Source: Acetivibrio straminisolvens JCM 21531 (GTDB lineage Bacteria > Bacillota > Clostridia > Acetivibrionales > Acetivibrionaceae). From it: DNA of 64,000 bases. How positions within the stretch are numbered: position 1 is the stretch's first letter; each line of letters starts with the position of its first letter. Positions 28,054 through 37,514 of the stretch are shown one piece after another. The stretch lies in the NCBI RefSeq assembly GCF_000521465.1, contig NZ_BAVR01000010.1:16491-80490 (forward strand), given 5' to 3'. A program made the position numbers and the translations under genes. Below the pieces are notes generated by a model. The model was not told the origin of the DNA. It ran no database searches and worked only from the letters and a program-made list of their open reading frames with translations.

Positions 28054-28697
28054 ATGATGGGCAATTTGCAGGAAAACACATGGTCAGGCCAGTTTGGTAA
28101 GGATTATACCGATAGATGTATATTCGGCCCTAAAGAGCTTAACAGCTTTTATAAAAATGAATACGGCATAACCAGGCAGGATATGAACAACAGATTCTTA
28201 TTAGGGCTGGGATTGGAGAATAAGAGAATTCTGGAAGTTGGATGCAATGTAGGCAATCAGCTTAGGATGCTTCAGTATATGGGGTTTGGCAATCTATATG
28301 GGATAGAGCTTCAGCAATATGCGGTTGAAAAGGCGAAAAGTCTTACTCAAGGGATAAATATCATTCAGGGGTTGGGGATGATATACCTTTTAAAGACGGA
28401 TATTTTGATATGGTATTTACCAGCGGAGTATTAATTCATATATCACCTGACAATATAAACCGGGTGCTTGATGAAATATACCGATGCACAAAAGAATATA
28501 TTTGGGGATTAGAATATTATGCCGATGAATATACGGAAATAAATTATAGAGGCAATGATAACCTTCTCTGGAAAACTAATTTTTCAAAGCTTTATCTTGA
28601 TAGATTTCCGGAACTGGAATTAGTAAAGGAAGAGAAATTCAAATACCTAAATAATGACAACGTAGATGTAATGTTTTTACTTCGAAAAAAGAAATAA
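28054..28697 (+). CDS. Pseudaminic acid biosynthesis-associated methylase (TIGR03587 type; one-base frameshift near 28376)
   Basis: SAM-dependent methyltransferase of the family that accompanies pseudaminic acid clusters. ATG 28054 after AGGAGG. Motif I is RILEVGCNVGNQLRML. One G is missing in the GGGG run 28374-28377; restored, the protein reads GDDIPFKDGYFDMVFTSGVLIHISPDNINRVLDEIYRCTKEYIWGLEYY, which includes motif IV and the family-typical tail to RKKK. About 214 residues. The methyl acceptor is not established; N- or O-methylation of the sugar is presumed. Confidence 0.85.
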
Positions 28698-28725
28698 CCA
28701 TTACTTGATAAGATAGGAGGAGTAT

Positions 28726-29465
28726 ATGAAAACAGGTGCTATTGTTCAAACAAGAATGGGTTCAACAAGATTACCTGGCAAGGTTATGTTGGATTTGTGC
28801 GGAAAGCCGGTTATAGAGCACGTAATAGACAGGTTGAAGCTATCAAAGCTGTTGGATGAAATAATTATTGCGACTACCGCATTGGAAATGGACAAGGTAA
28901 TAGTGGAACAGGCCAAAAAAAACGGTGTGAAATGGTTTTGCGGCAGTGAGGATGACGTGCTGTCGAGGTATTATTATGCAGCTAAAGAAAACGACCTAGA
29001 TACGGTGATTCGTATTACTTCGGACTGTCCTTTGATTGATCCTGTGTTATTGGATAAGGTAGTGGAATTTTATACTTCCAACAATTATATATTGGTAACA
29101 AATGCAGGAAATGATTTAACTCAGAGAACATTCCCGAGGGACTTGATGTTGAGGTGTTTTCCTTTAAAGTATTGGAAGATGCCTTTTATAATGCAACAAA
29201 AAGCCATCAGAGAGAGCATGTTACTCCTTATATGTATGAAAGCTATGAAAAAGATATATACTACTTTAAAAATGATACGGATTATTCTAACCTTAGGTGG
29301 ACGCTGGATACAAGCGAAGACTTTGAGTTGATTTCTATAATTTACGATAAATTGTATGACAGGTATGACGGAAAATTTGGCTTTGAGGAGGTCCTGGAGT
29401 TTATAAAATTAAATCCTGAGCTATGTAAGATCAATGCAAATGTTGAACAGAAAAAGCTGGTATAA
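28726..29465 (+). CDS. pseF: CMP-pseudaminic acid synthetase-like cytidylyltransferase, PseF/SpsF type (one-base frameshift near 29140)
   Basis: Activates the nonulosonic acid with CTP. ATG 28726 after AGGAGGAG. The N-terminus AIVQTRMGSTRLPGKVML is the cytidylyltransferase signature, followed by FCGSEDDVLSRYYYAAKENDLDTVIRITSDCPLIDP. One G is missing near 29138-29140; restored it reads TFPRGLDVEVFSFKVLEDAFYNATKSHQREHVTPYMYE, giving about 247 residues. SpsF-type sequences also occur in spore coat polysaccharide loci, but here the whole pseudaminic pathway surrounds it. Confidence 0.85.
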
Positions 29466-29490
29466 AAAATATTAAGAAAGGATTTTATTT

Positions 29491-30347
29491 ATGATAGAGA
29501 AAAAACATGAGTTTGAAAATTATTATAACATTAATAGTGAATACAAGGTAATTGAGTGTAAAGACTGCGGCTTTTATCACGTTTATCCTTATCCTTACAA
29601 TGATTTTTTGAATACATTTTACTCTAAAGAATATAAAGATGAATTAAGCAAAATAAATCTCAAAGAAAAAGTGACAAGAATAAAAAACCTAATAGAATCC
29701 GGAGAAATACTAGATATAGGATGCGGTAACGGCGAGCTCCTTAGGGAATTTGAAAAGCAAGGATTTAAATCTTACGGTATAGAACCGTCAGAAAGCAGAG
29801 CAAAGGAATGCAATGAGAAAGGGCTCAATGTTAGAAATGAATTTGCGGATAAAAACGGATTTGGCAAAAAATTTGAACTGGTAAATCTCAGCTTTGTATT
29901 GGAGCATATACCTAATCCTTATGATTTTATGGAAAAGATAAAGTCGGAATTTATGTCTGAGAAAGGCTATTTATCTATTGAAGTCCCAAACGATTTTAAC
30001 CTTTTGCAAAGGGTTTATGCAGCTTATCATAAAACGGAACCATATTGGATACATTTCCCGGACCATTTGAATTATTGGAACTTTGAGAGCTTCAGGACCT
30101 TCCTTAACAGGACAGGGTTTGAAATTATCTATCAGACATCTTCGTTTCCTTTGGAAATATTTTTATTGATGGATGAAGATACATAAAAGAAAAGGAACTT
30201 GGGAAGGTATTGCATTCAAAAAGGCTGCAATTTGAGTCAAAGTTTAAAGAAGTAGGTCGCACAGAAGACATTTTCATGATATACCGGAAGTTATCTGAAA
30301 TTAATATTGGAAGAGAGATACAAGTTGTTGCTAAAAGGGTAAAGTAG
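29491..30347 (+). CDS. SAM-dependent class I methyltransferase (one-base frameshift near 30180)
   Basis: Begins with an unusual VIECKDCGFYHVYPYP segment, a zinc-like CxxC lead often found in sugar C- and O-methyltransferases, then motif I ILDIGCGNGELLREFEKQGFKSYGIEPS and a post-I VLEHIPNPYDFMEKI. The frame stops early at 30183; one T near 30180 restores DYIKEKELGKVLHSKRLQFESKF and runs to TAG 30345-30347. About 285 residues. It resembles methyltransferases that act on nucleotide or ACP-bound sugars. Its target in this island is unknown. Confidence 0.8.
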
Positions 30348-30403
30348 CAGCTCTTAACAGGTTAAAATGTATTCAAATCTAATAAATGGGAGCGATATAA
30401 ATT

Positions 30404-31150
30404 ATGGCAACTGATTTCAATACAAAGATACATTGCAGTGATGAAGAACGTAGTAAACGTAAGAATTTTTACGACCTGTTCAAGAATAGTCCCATACCTG
30501 AAAATGAATTGCTTTCAAACTTGGGGCTTTATACCAACAGACAAACCTTATCAAGACAGCTGTTTATGCATGAACTGTATAGGAAAATAATTAATGTCCA
30601 TGGAATTATTATGGAATTTGGCGTAAGGTGGGGACAAAACCTTGTGTTGTTCGAAAATTTTAGAGGTATTTATGAGCCGTTTAATTACAACAGAAAGATT
30701 GTAGGATTTGACACTTTTGAGGGTTTTCCGTCAGTTACAAGCATGGACAAAGGGCTTAGAAAAGGTGACTATAGTGTAACTGAAAACTATGAGGAACACT
30801 TAGAGAAGGTGTTGGACTATCATGAGTCGGAAAGCCCGACTTCACATATAAAAAAGTATGAATTGATTAAAGGAGATGCTACTGAAACTTTAAAGAAATA
30901 TTTAAAGGACAATCCCCATACTATAATTGCATTGGCATATTTTGATTTCGATATTTATGAGCCGACAAAAGAGTGTTTGAAGTTAATAAAAGATCACATT
31001 ACAAAAGGAACGATAATAGGATTCGACGAACTTAATGTCGGCGATTTTCCGGGAGAGACTATAGCGCTGAAAGAAGTTTTAGGATTGAGTTCTTACAGAA
31101 TCCAGAGATTGCCGATAAGTCCTCTGCAGTCCTATATCGAAATTATTTAG
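30404..31150 (+). CDS. TylF/MycF-like O-methyltransferase family protein
   Basis: 248 residues from ATG 30404. Recognisable features of the macrocin-O-methyltransferase-like group: GIIMEFGVRWGQNLVLFENF (SAM site), KIVGFDTFEGFP, YELIKGDATETL and LAYFDFDIYEPTKECL, with acidic residues that bind a divalent metal in this family, then GTIIGFDELN. The family methylates sugar hydroxyls or small acyl groups. Third methyltransferase in the island and the best candidate for O-methylation. Database names for close relatives are often misleading. Confidence 0.75.
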   Translation: MATDFNTKIHCSDEERSKRKNFYDLFKNSPIPENELLSNLGLYTNRQTLSRQLFMHELYRKIINVHGIIMEFGVRWGQNLVLFENFRGIYEPFNYNRKIVGFDTFEGFPSVTSMDKGLRKGDYSVTENYEEHLEKVLDYHESESPTSHIKKYELIKGDATETLKKYLKDNPHTIIALAYFDFDIYEPTKECLKLIKDHITKGTIIGFDELNVGDFPGETIALKEVLGLSSYRIQRLPISPLQSYIEII

Positions 31151-31175
31151 ATAAATAATTTCAGGGGTGATATAT

Positions 31176-32227
31176 ATGCAAAGCAGAAGAATTAAAATCA
31201 GGAATAGGGAAATTGGTGAGGGGTGTCCCTGTTACATTATTGCGGAAATGTCTGCAAACCATGCAGGAGATTTTCATAGAGCAGTCGAAATAATACATGC
31301 AGCAAAAGAAGCCGGTGCGGATTGTATAAAAATACAGACTTATACACCGGACACTATGACCATAAATTGTGATAAAAAATACTTTCATATAAATGGCGGT
31401 ACTTGGAAAGGCGAAAATTTATACGGTTTGTATCAGAAAGCAAATACACCTTGGGAATGGCATGGACGGCTCAAAGAAGAAGCTGAAAAAGCAGGAATTG
31501 ACTTTTTTTCAACTCCTTTTGATAAATCGGCTGTGGACTTTTTGGAGGAACTTGGTGTTGAGTTTTACAAAATAGCTTCTTTTGAGATTGTAGATATTCC
31601 ACTAATAAAATATATTGCGTCAAAGAGAAAGCCTATTATTATGTCAACAGGTATGGCAACTTTGGGAGAAATTGAAGAAGCTGTGGAAATCATTAAGGCT
31701 CAGGGAAATAGTGATTTCTGTCTATTGAAATGCTCCAGTGCCTATCCGGCAGTGCCGGAACAAATGAATTTAAAAACTATAACCCACTTAAAAGATACAT
31801 TTAATGTTCCCGTGGGTTTGTCGGACCATTCCATGGGTTCGGTTTCTGCGATTATGGCGGTTGCATGGGAGCAAGCGTTATTGAAAAACATTTTTGTTTG
31901 AGTAGAAAAATCAAAAGTCCCGATTCATCTTTTTCCATGGAGCCGGAGGAGTTTAGAAAGATGGTTGAAGATGTAAGGGCGGCGGAAAAATCCATAGGAA
32001 AGATCAGCTATAGTATTTCGGAAAATGAAGCAATAAGCCGCAGTCACAGAAGATCGATTTTTGTTGTGAAAGATATAAAAAAAGGAGAGGCCTTTACAGA
32101 GGAAAACATAAAGGTAATAAGACCTGCAGACGGTTTGGAGCCAAAATACTTTGAGCAGGTTTTAAACCGGAAAGCATCAGAAGATATTGAGAGGGGGACA
32201 CCGCTGAAATGGACAATGATAAGTTGA
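31176..32227 (+). CDS. pseI: Pseudaminic acid synthase PseI (NeuB family; one-base frameshift near 31866)
   Basis: Condenses 2,4-diacetamido-2,4,6-trideoxy-L-altrose with phosphoenolpyruvate. ATG 31176 after AGGGGTGA. Motifs: YIIAEMSANHAGDF, ADCIKIQTYTPDTMTI, FFSTPFDKSAVDFLEEL, IASFEIVDIPLI, VGLSDHSMGS and the C-terminal SAF (antifreeze-like) domain with RRSIFVVKDIKKGEAFT. One T is missing near 31866; restored it reads AVALGASVIEKHFCLSRKIKSPDSSFS. About 350 residues. The final codons overlap the next gene by 19 bases. Confidence 0.92.
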
Positions 32228-32820
32228 AAGATGGGTATGTAAATTATATAAATATTCTTGAGCTTGATAATATATACATCGACAAATTAAGGAACTGGCG
32301 CAATCAGGATTTTGTAAGGAAGAGAATGTTTAACCAGGAAATTATTACTGAAAAGGAACATGCCAGATTCATTGAGCATTTGAGAAATAACAGTGAAAAA
32401 AGCTATTACATATGTTTTTTGGGAAGCAGGCCCTTTGGTGTATTGTGCTATGATTTCTACAAAAAGAATAATAATCTTGAATTCGGTTATTACTTAGTTG
32501 AACAGGAATTTATAAATAGCGGGCTTGGAATAGTTATGGAATATTCGTTGTTAAATCACGCGTTTTATGATTTGAAAGTTAATAAAGTATTTTGCAGGAC
32601 GATGTCTAGCAATGAAAAGGTTGTACATTTGCATACGAACTTTGGTTTTGTGACAGAAGGCATATTGAAACAGCACGTCAAAATAAACGACAGTTATGAG
32701 GATATAACATTGCAGGCTATTACTGAAAGCATCTGGGCTCAAAACAAGGTAAAGATTGAGAAGTATATGAGAGTAATAGTTGATATTGATAAAATAAGTC
32801 CGATAACCGGGAGGTGCTGA
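32209..32820 (+). CDS. pseH: GNAT acyltransferase, PseH type
   Basis: 203 residues starting inside pseI. GNAT fold with NWRNQDFVRKRMFNQEIITEKEHARFIEHL, the acetyl-CoA-binding-like ESGYYLVEQEFINSGLGIVMEYSLLNHAF pattern and VNKVFCRTMSSNEKVVHLHTNFGFVTEG. PseH acetylates N-4 of UDP-4-amino-4,6-dideoxy-L-AltNAc. A downstream acyl carrier protein raises the possibility that an acyl-ACP is the donor in place of acetyl-CoA, but the sequence cannot decide this. Confidence 0.85.
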   Translation: MDNDKLKDGYVNYINILELDNIYIDKLRNWRNQDFVRKRMFNQEIITEKEHARFIEHLRNNSEKSYYICFLGSRPFGVLCYDFYKKNNNLEFGYYLVEQEFINSGLGIVMEYSLLNHAFYDLKVNKVFCRTMSSNEKVVHLHTNFGFVTEGILKQHVKINDSYEDITLQAITESIWAQNKVKIEKYMRVIVDIDKISPITGRC

Positions 32821-32825
32821 TTTGG

Positions 32826-33041
32826 ATGGAAAAACTGATTGAATTGGTGTCCGAAATATTAAACCTTGATAAAGAAAGTATAAGTCTTGAAACTTCAAGA
32901 CAGGAAACTTCTGCATGGGACTCATTAAATCACATCAGATTGGTGGCTGAGGTTGAAGAACAGCTAAACATAAAAATTCCTTTTGAGAAGGTACCGGATA
33001 TAAAAAAAGTAGGTGACTTTTTAGATTATGTTAAGGAGTGA
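32826..33041 (+). CDS. Acyl carrier protein
   Basis: 71 residues from ATG 32826 (GGGAGG at 32810-32815). Phosphopantetheine attachment site: SAWDSLNHIRLVAEVEEQL, with the Ser in DSL at about residue 35. It is not a fatty-acid ACP by context: it is followed by an FkbH-type enzyme, with the ACP stop inside the FkbH ribosome site. Such dedicated ACPs carry short hydroxy-acyl groups such as glyceryl or lactyl. Confidence 0.88.
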   Translation: MEKLIELVSEILNLDKESISLETSRQETSAWDSLNHIRLVAEVEEQLNIKIPFEKVPDIKKVGDFLDYVKE

Positions 33042-33046
33042 TCGCT

Positions 33047-34691
33047 TTGAAACTGTCAGTGATTTCCAACATAAACTTAGATTCTGTTATTGGCAGGTTG
33101 TCAAAGCTGTATGATGTATACAAGACCGAAGGATATGGAACGTGGGTACAGGAGATAATAAACCCTAATTCCGGATTGTATTCTTTTGGACCGAATGTAA
33201 TTTTTATTATTATTGACGGATATGAAATGTTCAAAGGTCAAAGCAAAAATGACAACACTATTGATATGAACATAGGTTATATTGAAGAAGCAGTAAAAAA
33301 CAATCCCGATATTACCTTCTTTGTGAGCAATATTGATTTGTGGATGAGAAAAATTGAGAGTGCAAAGTCTGGGTCAAGAGAAAGAAGGCTTGAATTCTTG
33401 TGGGAAGAAGGCCTTTTTTGCTGAGCCGCAAATATAGAAATGTCTACGTTTTTGACTTGAAAAGTATTGTTGAGGAAAAAGGAAGGGAACAGTTCTACTC
33501 CAAAAAGTTATGGTATTTGGGCGGGATAAAATATTCAATGAAGGCTGAGAAACTACTGGAGCAGCATATTAATAGATGTGTTGCCTCTGTTAAAGGTATA
33601 AGAAAAAAATGCCTGATTTTAGATCTCGATAATACCTTATGGGGCGGTGTTGTAGGGGAAGCCGGTCCGGAAGGAATAGAGCTGGCGGATTTCAAGGAAG
33701 GTGCGAGGTATAAGGATTTTCAAAGAAGGCTGAAAGAAATAAAGGATTTAGGAATAATACTTGCTGTAGTTTCAAAAAATAATTTTGATGATGCGATAAA
33801 GATTATTAGAGAGCATAAACACATGGTGCTTAGAGAGGAAGACTTTGTTGCACTAAAAATAAATTGGGATTTGAAATCCAAAATATAAGGGATTTATCCG
33901 AAGAGCTCAATATTGGGCTTGATTCTATGGTATTTATTGACGATAATCCGATAGAAAGGGAAAGCGTAAAAAGGGAGCTTCCGGAGGTAACTGTTCCGGA
34001 TTTTCCGCAAGATACTTCAGAACTTGCGGATTTTGCGATTGAACTTTATAATAATTATTTCTATATATTAAGCCCAACGGATGAAGATACTGTGAAAACC
34101 GAAATATACCGTCAGAATATGAAGCGAAGAGACGCACAGAAATCCAGCGCTTCTTATGAAGACTTTTTGAGAACTTTGGAAACTAAGATTGAAATTCACA
34201 GGATTAGAGCAGAAAATGTTCAAAGGGCTGCGCAGCTTACACAAAAAACCAATCAATTCAATTTGACTACAAAGAGGTATAGTGAACAGGAGCTCTTGGC
34301 TTTGATAGATGAGGAGGGCTTTGATGGCTTTGTAGTTAATGTCAGTGACAGATTTGGGGATAGCGGAATGGTCAGTGTGGTGATAACAAAGCATAAGACC
34401 GACAGTGAAGTTGAATTGGACACGTTTTTGCTAAGCTGCAGGGTTATGGGCAGGTTTATTGAAGATCAGATAATAGGTTTTATTGAGGATTTTTATAAAA
34501 AGTCCGGTTATAAAAAGTTGATTACATACTATAAGCCAACAGAAAAAAATAATCCGGTAAAGGATTTATTTGAAAGATTGGGCTATACCCTTTTAGAAGT
34601 CGATTCAGCAGGCAGCAAAAAATATGTTTTAGATTTAAAAGAATCAAACACTCGTTGTAGAAAGGAATTCGGGGAATTAAGGGTATTATAA
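33047..34691 (+). CDS. FkbH-like HAD-superfamily protein with C-terminal GNAT-like domain (two one-base frameshifts)
   Basis: TTG 33047 follows AAGGAG (33033-33038). Frames join after restoring one T in 33414-33419 and one A in 33880-33883. The HAD core is visible as KCLILDLDNTLWGGVVGEAG (nucleophile Asp in DLDNT), VVSKN, and MVFIDDNPIERESVKRELP; a GNAT-like C-terminal half has DRFGDSGMVSVVI, RVMGRFIEDQIIGFI and NPVKDLFERLGYTLLEV. FkbH enzymes transfer a glyceryl group from 1,3-bisphosphoglycerate to an ACP. The last 15 residues may be affected by another indel near 34650. About 550 residues. Confidence 0.82.
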
Positions 34692-35098
34692 GAATACACC
34701 ATCTTGGTTATGCAGCTAAAACTATGGATGCTTCTATTGAGGAATTTCTAAAAATTGGGCGCAAAAAAGTAGGAAAAACTGTACTTGACGAGAATAGGAG
34801 GGTTTCAATTCAGTTTATGAATCTTGGGAATTATTGCATCGAACTGGTTGCACCAATGGATACCGAGTCTTCAATAAACAGCATTATTACCAAGTCAGTC
34901 AATACTCCATATCATATATGTTATAGTGTCGATAATATAGATGAGGCTGTTGGAAGACTGAAAAAAGAAGGTTATGTTTTAATAGAAAGACCCTCCTGTG
35001 CGGTTGCTATTGATTCCCATAAAGACGCATTTTTGTACAATAGGAATATGGGGATAATTGAGCTGGTAGAAGAAAACACACGTAATAAATTAAATTAG
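34676..35098 (+). CDS. VOC (glyoxalase/epimerase) superfamily protein, start uncertain
   Basis: The frame is clear from IIRIHHLGYAAKTMDASIEEFL through RVSIQFMNLGNYCIELVAP to HKDAFLYNRNMGIIELVEEN, the pattern of methylmalonyl-CoA epimerase-like VOC proteins with metal ligands His (HHLGY), Glu (CIELV) and Glu (GIIELVE). No good start codon is visible: ATG 34724 would cut off the first beta strand and its metal-binding His, so the true start is probably near 34676 and hidden by a one-base error. About 140 residues. In this place it may epimerise or isomerise the ACP-bound acyl group. Confidence 0.7.
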   Translation: MKGIIRIHHLGYAAKTMDASIEEFLKIGRKKVGKTVLDENRRVSIQFMNLGNYCIELVAPMDTESSINSIITKSVNTPYHICYSVDNIDEAVGRLKKEGYVLIERPSCAVAIDSHKDAFLYNRNMGIIELVEENTRNKLN

Positions 35099-35208
35099 CT
35101 AGTAGAGAAAGATAGTTATTGTGAATACAATTGCTGTAAATATAAAGTGGCAGGAAAAATATGCCAAAGCCTCTAAATTGAACAGAGAAAGTTGACTGAG
35201 AGGTTGAT

Positions 35209-36272
35209 ATGGTGAATATAGGAATCAGAACTGATGGCAGTAGCGATATTGGCATGGGACATATAATGCGTTGTTTGTCACTGGCAAAAGGGTTTAGAAA
35301 TGCCGGTGCCGGTGTTTTTTCTTAAGCCGGTTTGAACAGGGAATTTCAAGGATAAGGCAGGACAAGTTTGAAGTGATAGAAATGCAGTGTCGAAAGATCG
35401 GGCATTCAGACGGCTTTTTCTATGGAGATGTTTCAGAACTTGAAGAGGATGCAGAAGAAATAATTTGCCGGATTAAGGAATTTAATCTGGATATACTGGT
35501 TATTGACTCCTATAACGTTAGCCGGGAGTTTTTTTTGAAGCTTAAGCCGCATATAAAAAAGCTTTGTTATATTGATGATGTGAATAAATTTGTATATCCT
35601 GTGGATGTGCTGATAAACGGCAATATTACAGCTACAACTTTTAACTACACCAAATACAGCAACGACGAAATTATGCTTTTGGGCTTGAAATATAATCTCA
35701 TAAGGATGAATTTAAAAACTTGTCCGAGAGAATAATAAACAGGGATGTACGAGAAATAATGATAACGACAGGGGGTTCAGACCCTTTTAATCTGAGCTTG
35801 AGGCTCGCCGGTATTATTCTTTCGGAGGAAGAATTCAAAGATATAGGGATTAATATTGTTGTAGGCAGCGGCTTTACCAATGTGGATAGCCTTCGGAAGC
35901 TGTGCAAAAAAAAATGCAAACGTTATACTGCATGAGAATGTCTCCAGAATGTCCGAAATAATGCTAAAGTCCGATATGGCAATATCGGCAGGCGGAAGCA
36001 CATTGTACGAGTTATGTGCCTGTGGGACGCCAACTTTGGCAATTGTTATCGCCGATAACCAGAGGGAAATGGTGGATATGATGTCTTCCGAGGGCTACAT
36101 AATCAGCTTGGGATGGCATGGAGAGCTCGCGGATATGGAGTTATTGCAAAAGATTAAGCTTTTGTGCGCGGATTATGAAAAAAGAGTATCTCTCAGCAAA
36201 AAAATGCAAAAGTTGGTGGATGGAGAAGGAGTAAGGCGTATAGTTGAAGAAATAATAAAAATAACTTCATGA
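35209..36272 (+). CDS. pseG: UDP-2,4-diacetamido-2,4,6-trideoxy-L-altropyranose hydrolase PseG (three indels)
   Basis: Releases UDP from the nucleotide sugar before condensation by PseI. ATG 35209 (or GTG 35212) after GAGAGG. N-terminal GT-B-like motif IRTDGSSDIGMGHIMRCLSLAKGF with the catalytic His. Indels: one T missing in 35317-35322, one G missing near 35704, one A extra in the nine-A run 35906-35914. Corrected, the C-terminus has ITTGGSDPFN and DMAISAGGSTLYELCACGTPTLAI, the nucleotide-binding half. About 354 residues. Confidence 0.88.
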
Positions 36273-36329
36273 AATTATCCGTTCTATAAACCACGTTTAA
36301 ATAAACTACATTTTCAGGGAGAAATACAT

Positions 36330-37499
36330 ATGGATAAGAGAACAGAGCAGAGATTCATACCTTACGGACGTCAGTGGATTGACGAGGATGATATTAATGC
36401 CGTAGTTGAAGTATTAAGAGGAGATTATCTAACCACAGGCCCCAAAATAAAAGAATTTGAAGAGGATTTGGCACAGTATACCGGTGCAAAGTATGCTGTT
36501 GCCATATCCAATGGAACAGCAGCGCTTCATGCGGCATGTTTTGCTGCAGGGATAAAAGAGGGGGACGAAGTGATCACCACTCCCATTACTTTTGCAGCTT
36601 CTGCCAACTGTTTGCTGTATATGGGGGCAAAGCCTGTATTTGCTGACATTGATCCCGATACCTACAATATTAATCCGAAGGAAATCAGGGCCAAGATTAC
36701 CGAAAAAACCAAGGCAATCATACCGGTGCATTTTACCGGACAACCCTGTGATATGGACGAAATATTGAGAATTGCCGAGGAATATAATCTATTGGTAATA
36801 GAGGACGGAGCCCATGCCCTTGGTGCAGAGTATAAAGGTAGAAAAATCGGTAGTTTAGGAGATATCACAACCTTTAGCTTTCACCCGGTAAAGCATATCA
36901 CGACCGGTGAAGGCGGTGCAATCACGACAAACAGTGAAGAATTGTATAAAAAACTCACTCTTTTCAGAACCCATGGCATAACAAGGGAAAAGGAAGACTT
37001 GTTGGAAAATCACGGTCCATGGTATTATGAACAGCAGTATCTCGGCTATAATTACAGAATGACCGATATTCAGGCTGCCTTAGGTATAAGCCAGCTCAAA
37101 AAATCCGATAGATTTCTTAAATTAAGAAGAGATTATGCAAAACTCTATACTGAAGCTTTTGAGTCAATTGATGAGGTGGTTGTGCCATACCAGCTTGACG
37201 GAGCAAATTCATCATGGCATTTGTACATTTTAAAGTTGAAGCCGGAGAGACTTAATTGCGGCAGGAAAAAGATATTTGAAGAACTCCAAGCAAGAAAGAT
37301 AGGAGTAAATGTCCACTACATTCCTGTATATTACCATCCGTTCTACAGAAAATTGGGATATAAAAAAGGTTTGTGTCCCCAGGCTGAAGATTTATATGAG
37401 AGAATAATAACCCTTCCTCTGTTCCCCAAGATGGAAAGAGAGGATGTCGAGTATGTAATTTCAAATGTTAAGGATGTACTTCAAAAATATATTATATAG
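36330..37499 (+). CDS. pseC: UDP-4-amino-4,6-dideoxy-N-acetyl-L-altrosamine transaminase PseC
   Basis: PLP-dependent aminotransferase of the DegT/DnrJ/EryC1/StrS type, second step of the pseudaminic acid pathway. 389 residues, intact. PLP lysine in FSFHPVKHITTGEGGA (about residue 190), IPVHFTGQPCDMDEI, EDGAHALGAEYKGRKIG, and YLGYNYRMTDIQAALG. ATG 36330. Only one such transaminase is present, so the island makes a single amino-sugar route. Confidence 0.93.
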   Translation: MDKRTEQRFIPYGRQWIDEDDINAVVEVLRGDYLTTGPKIKEFEEDLAQYTGAKYAVAISNGTAALHAACFAAGIKEGDEVITTPITFAASANCLLYMGAKPVFADIDPDTYNINPKEIRAKITEKTKAIIPVHFTGQPCDMDEILRIAEEYNLLVIEDGAHALGAEYKGRKIGSLGDITTFSFHPVKHITTGEGGAITTNSEELYKKLTLFRTHGITREKEDLLENHGPWYYEQQYLGYNYRMTDIQAALGISQLKKSDRFLKLRRDYAKLYTEAFESIDEVVVPYQLDGANSSWHLYILKLKPERLNCGRKKIFEELQARKIGVNVHYIPVYYHPFYRKLGYKKGLCPQAEDLYERIITLPLFPKMEREDVEYVISNVKDVLQKYII

Positions 37500-37514
37500 A
37501 GAGGATGATGGAGC

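Noticed and set aside
34640..34691. A third frameshift in the FkbH gene
   Set aside because: An alternative frame would end with RNSGN at 34680 and fit the VOC start better, but the FkbH C-terminus is not conserved enough to decide, so I kept the frame as read.
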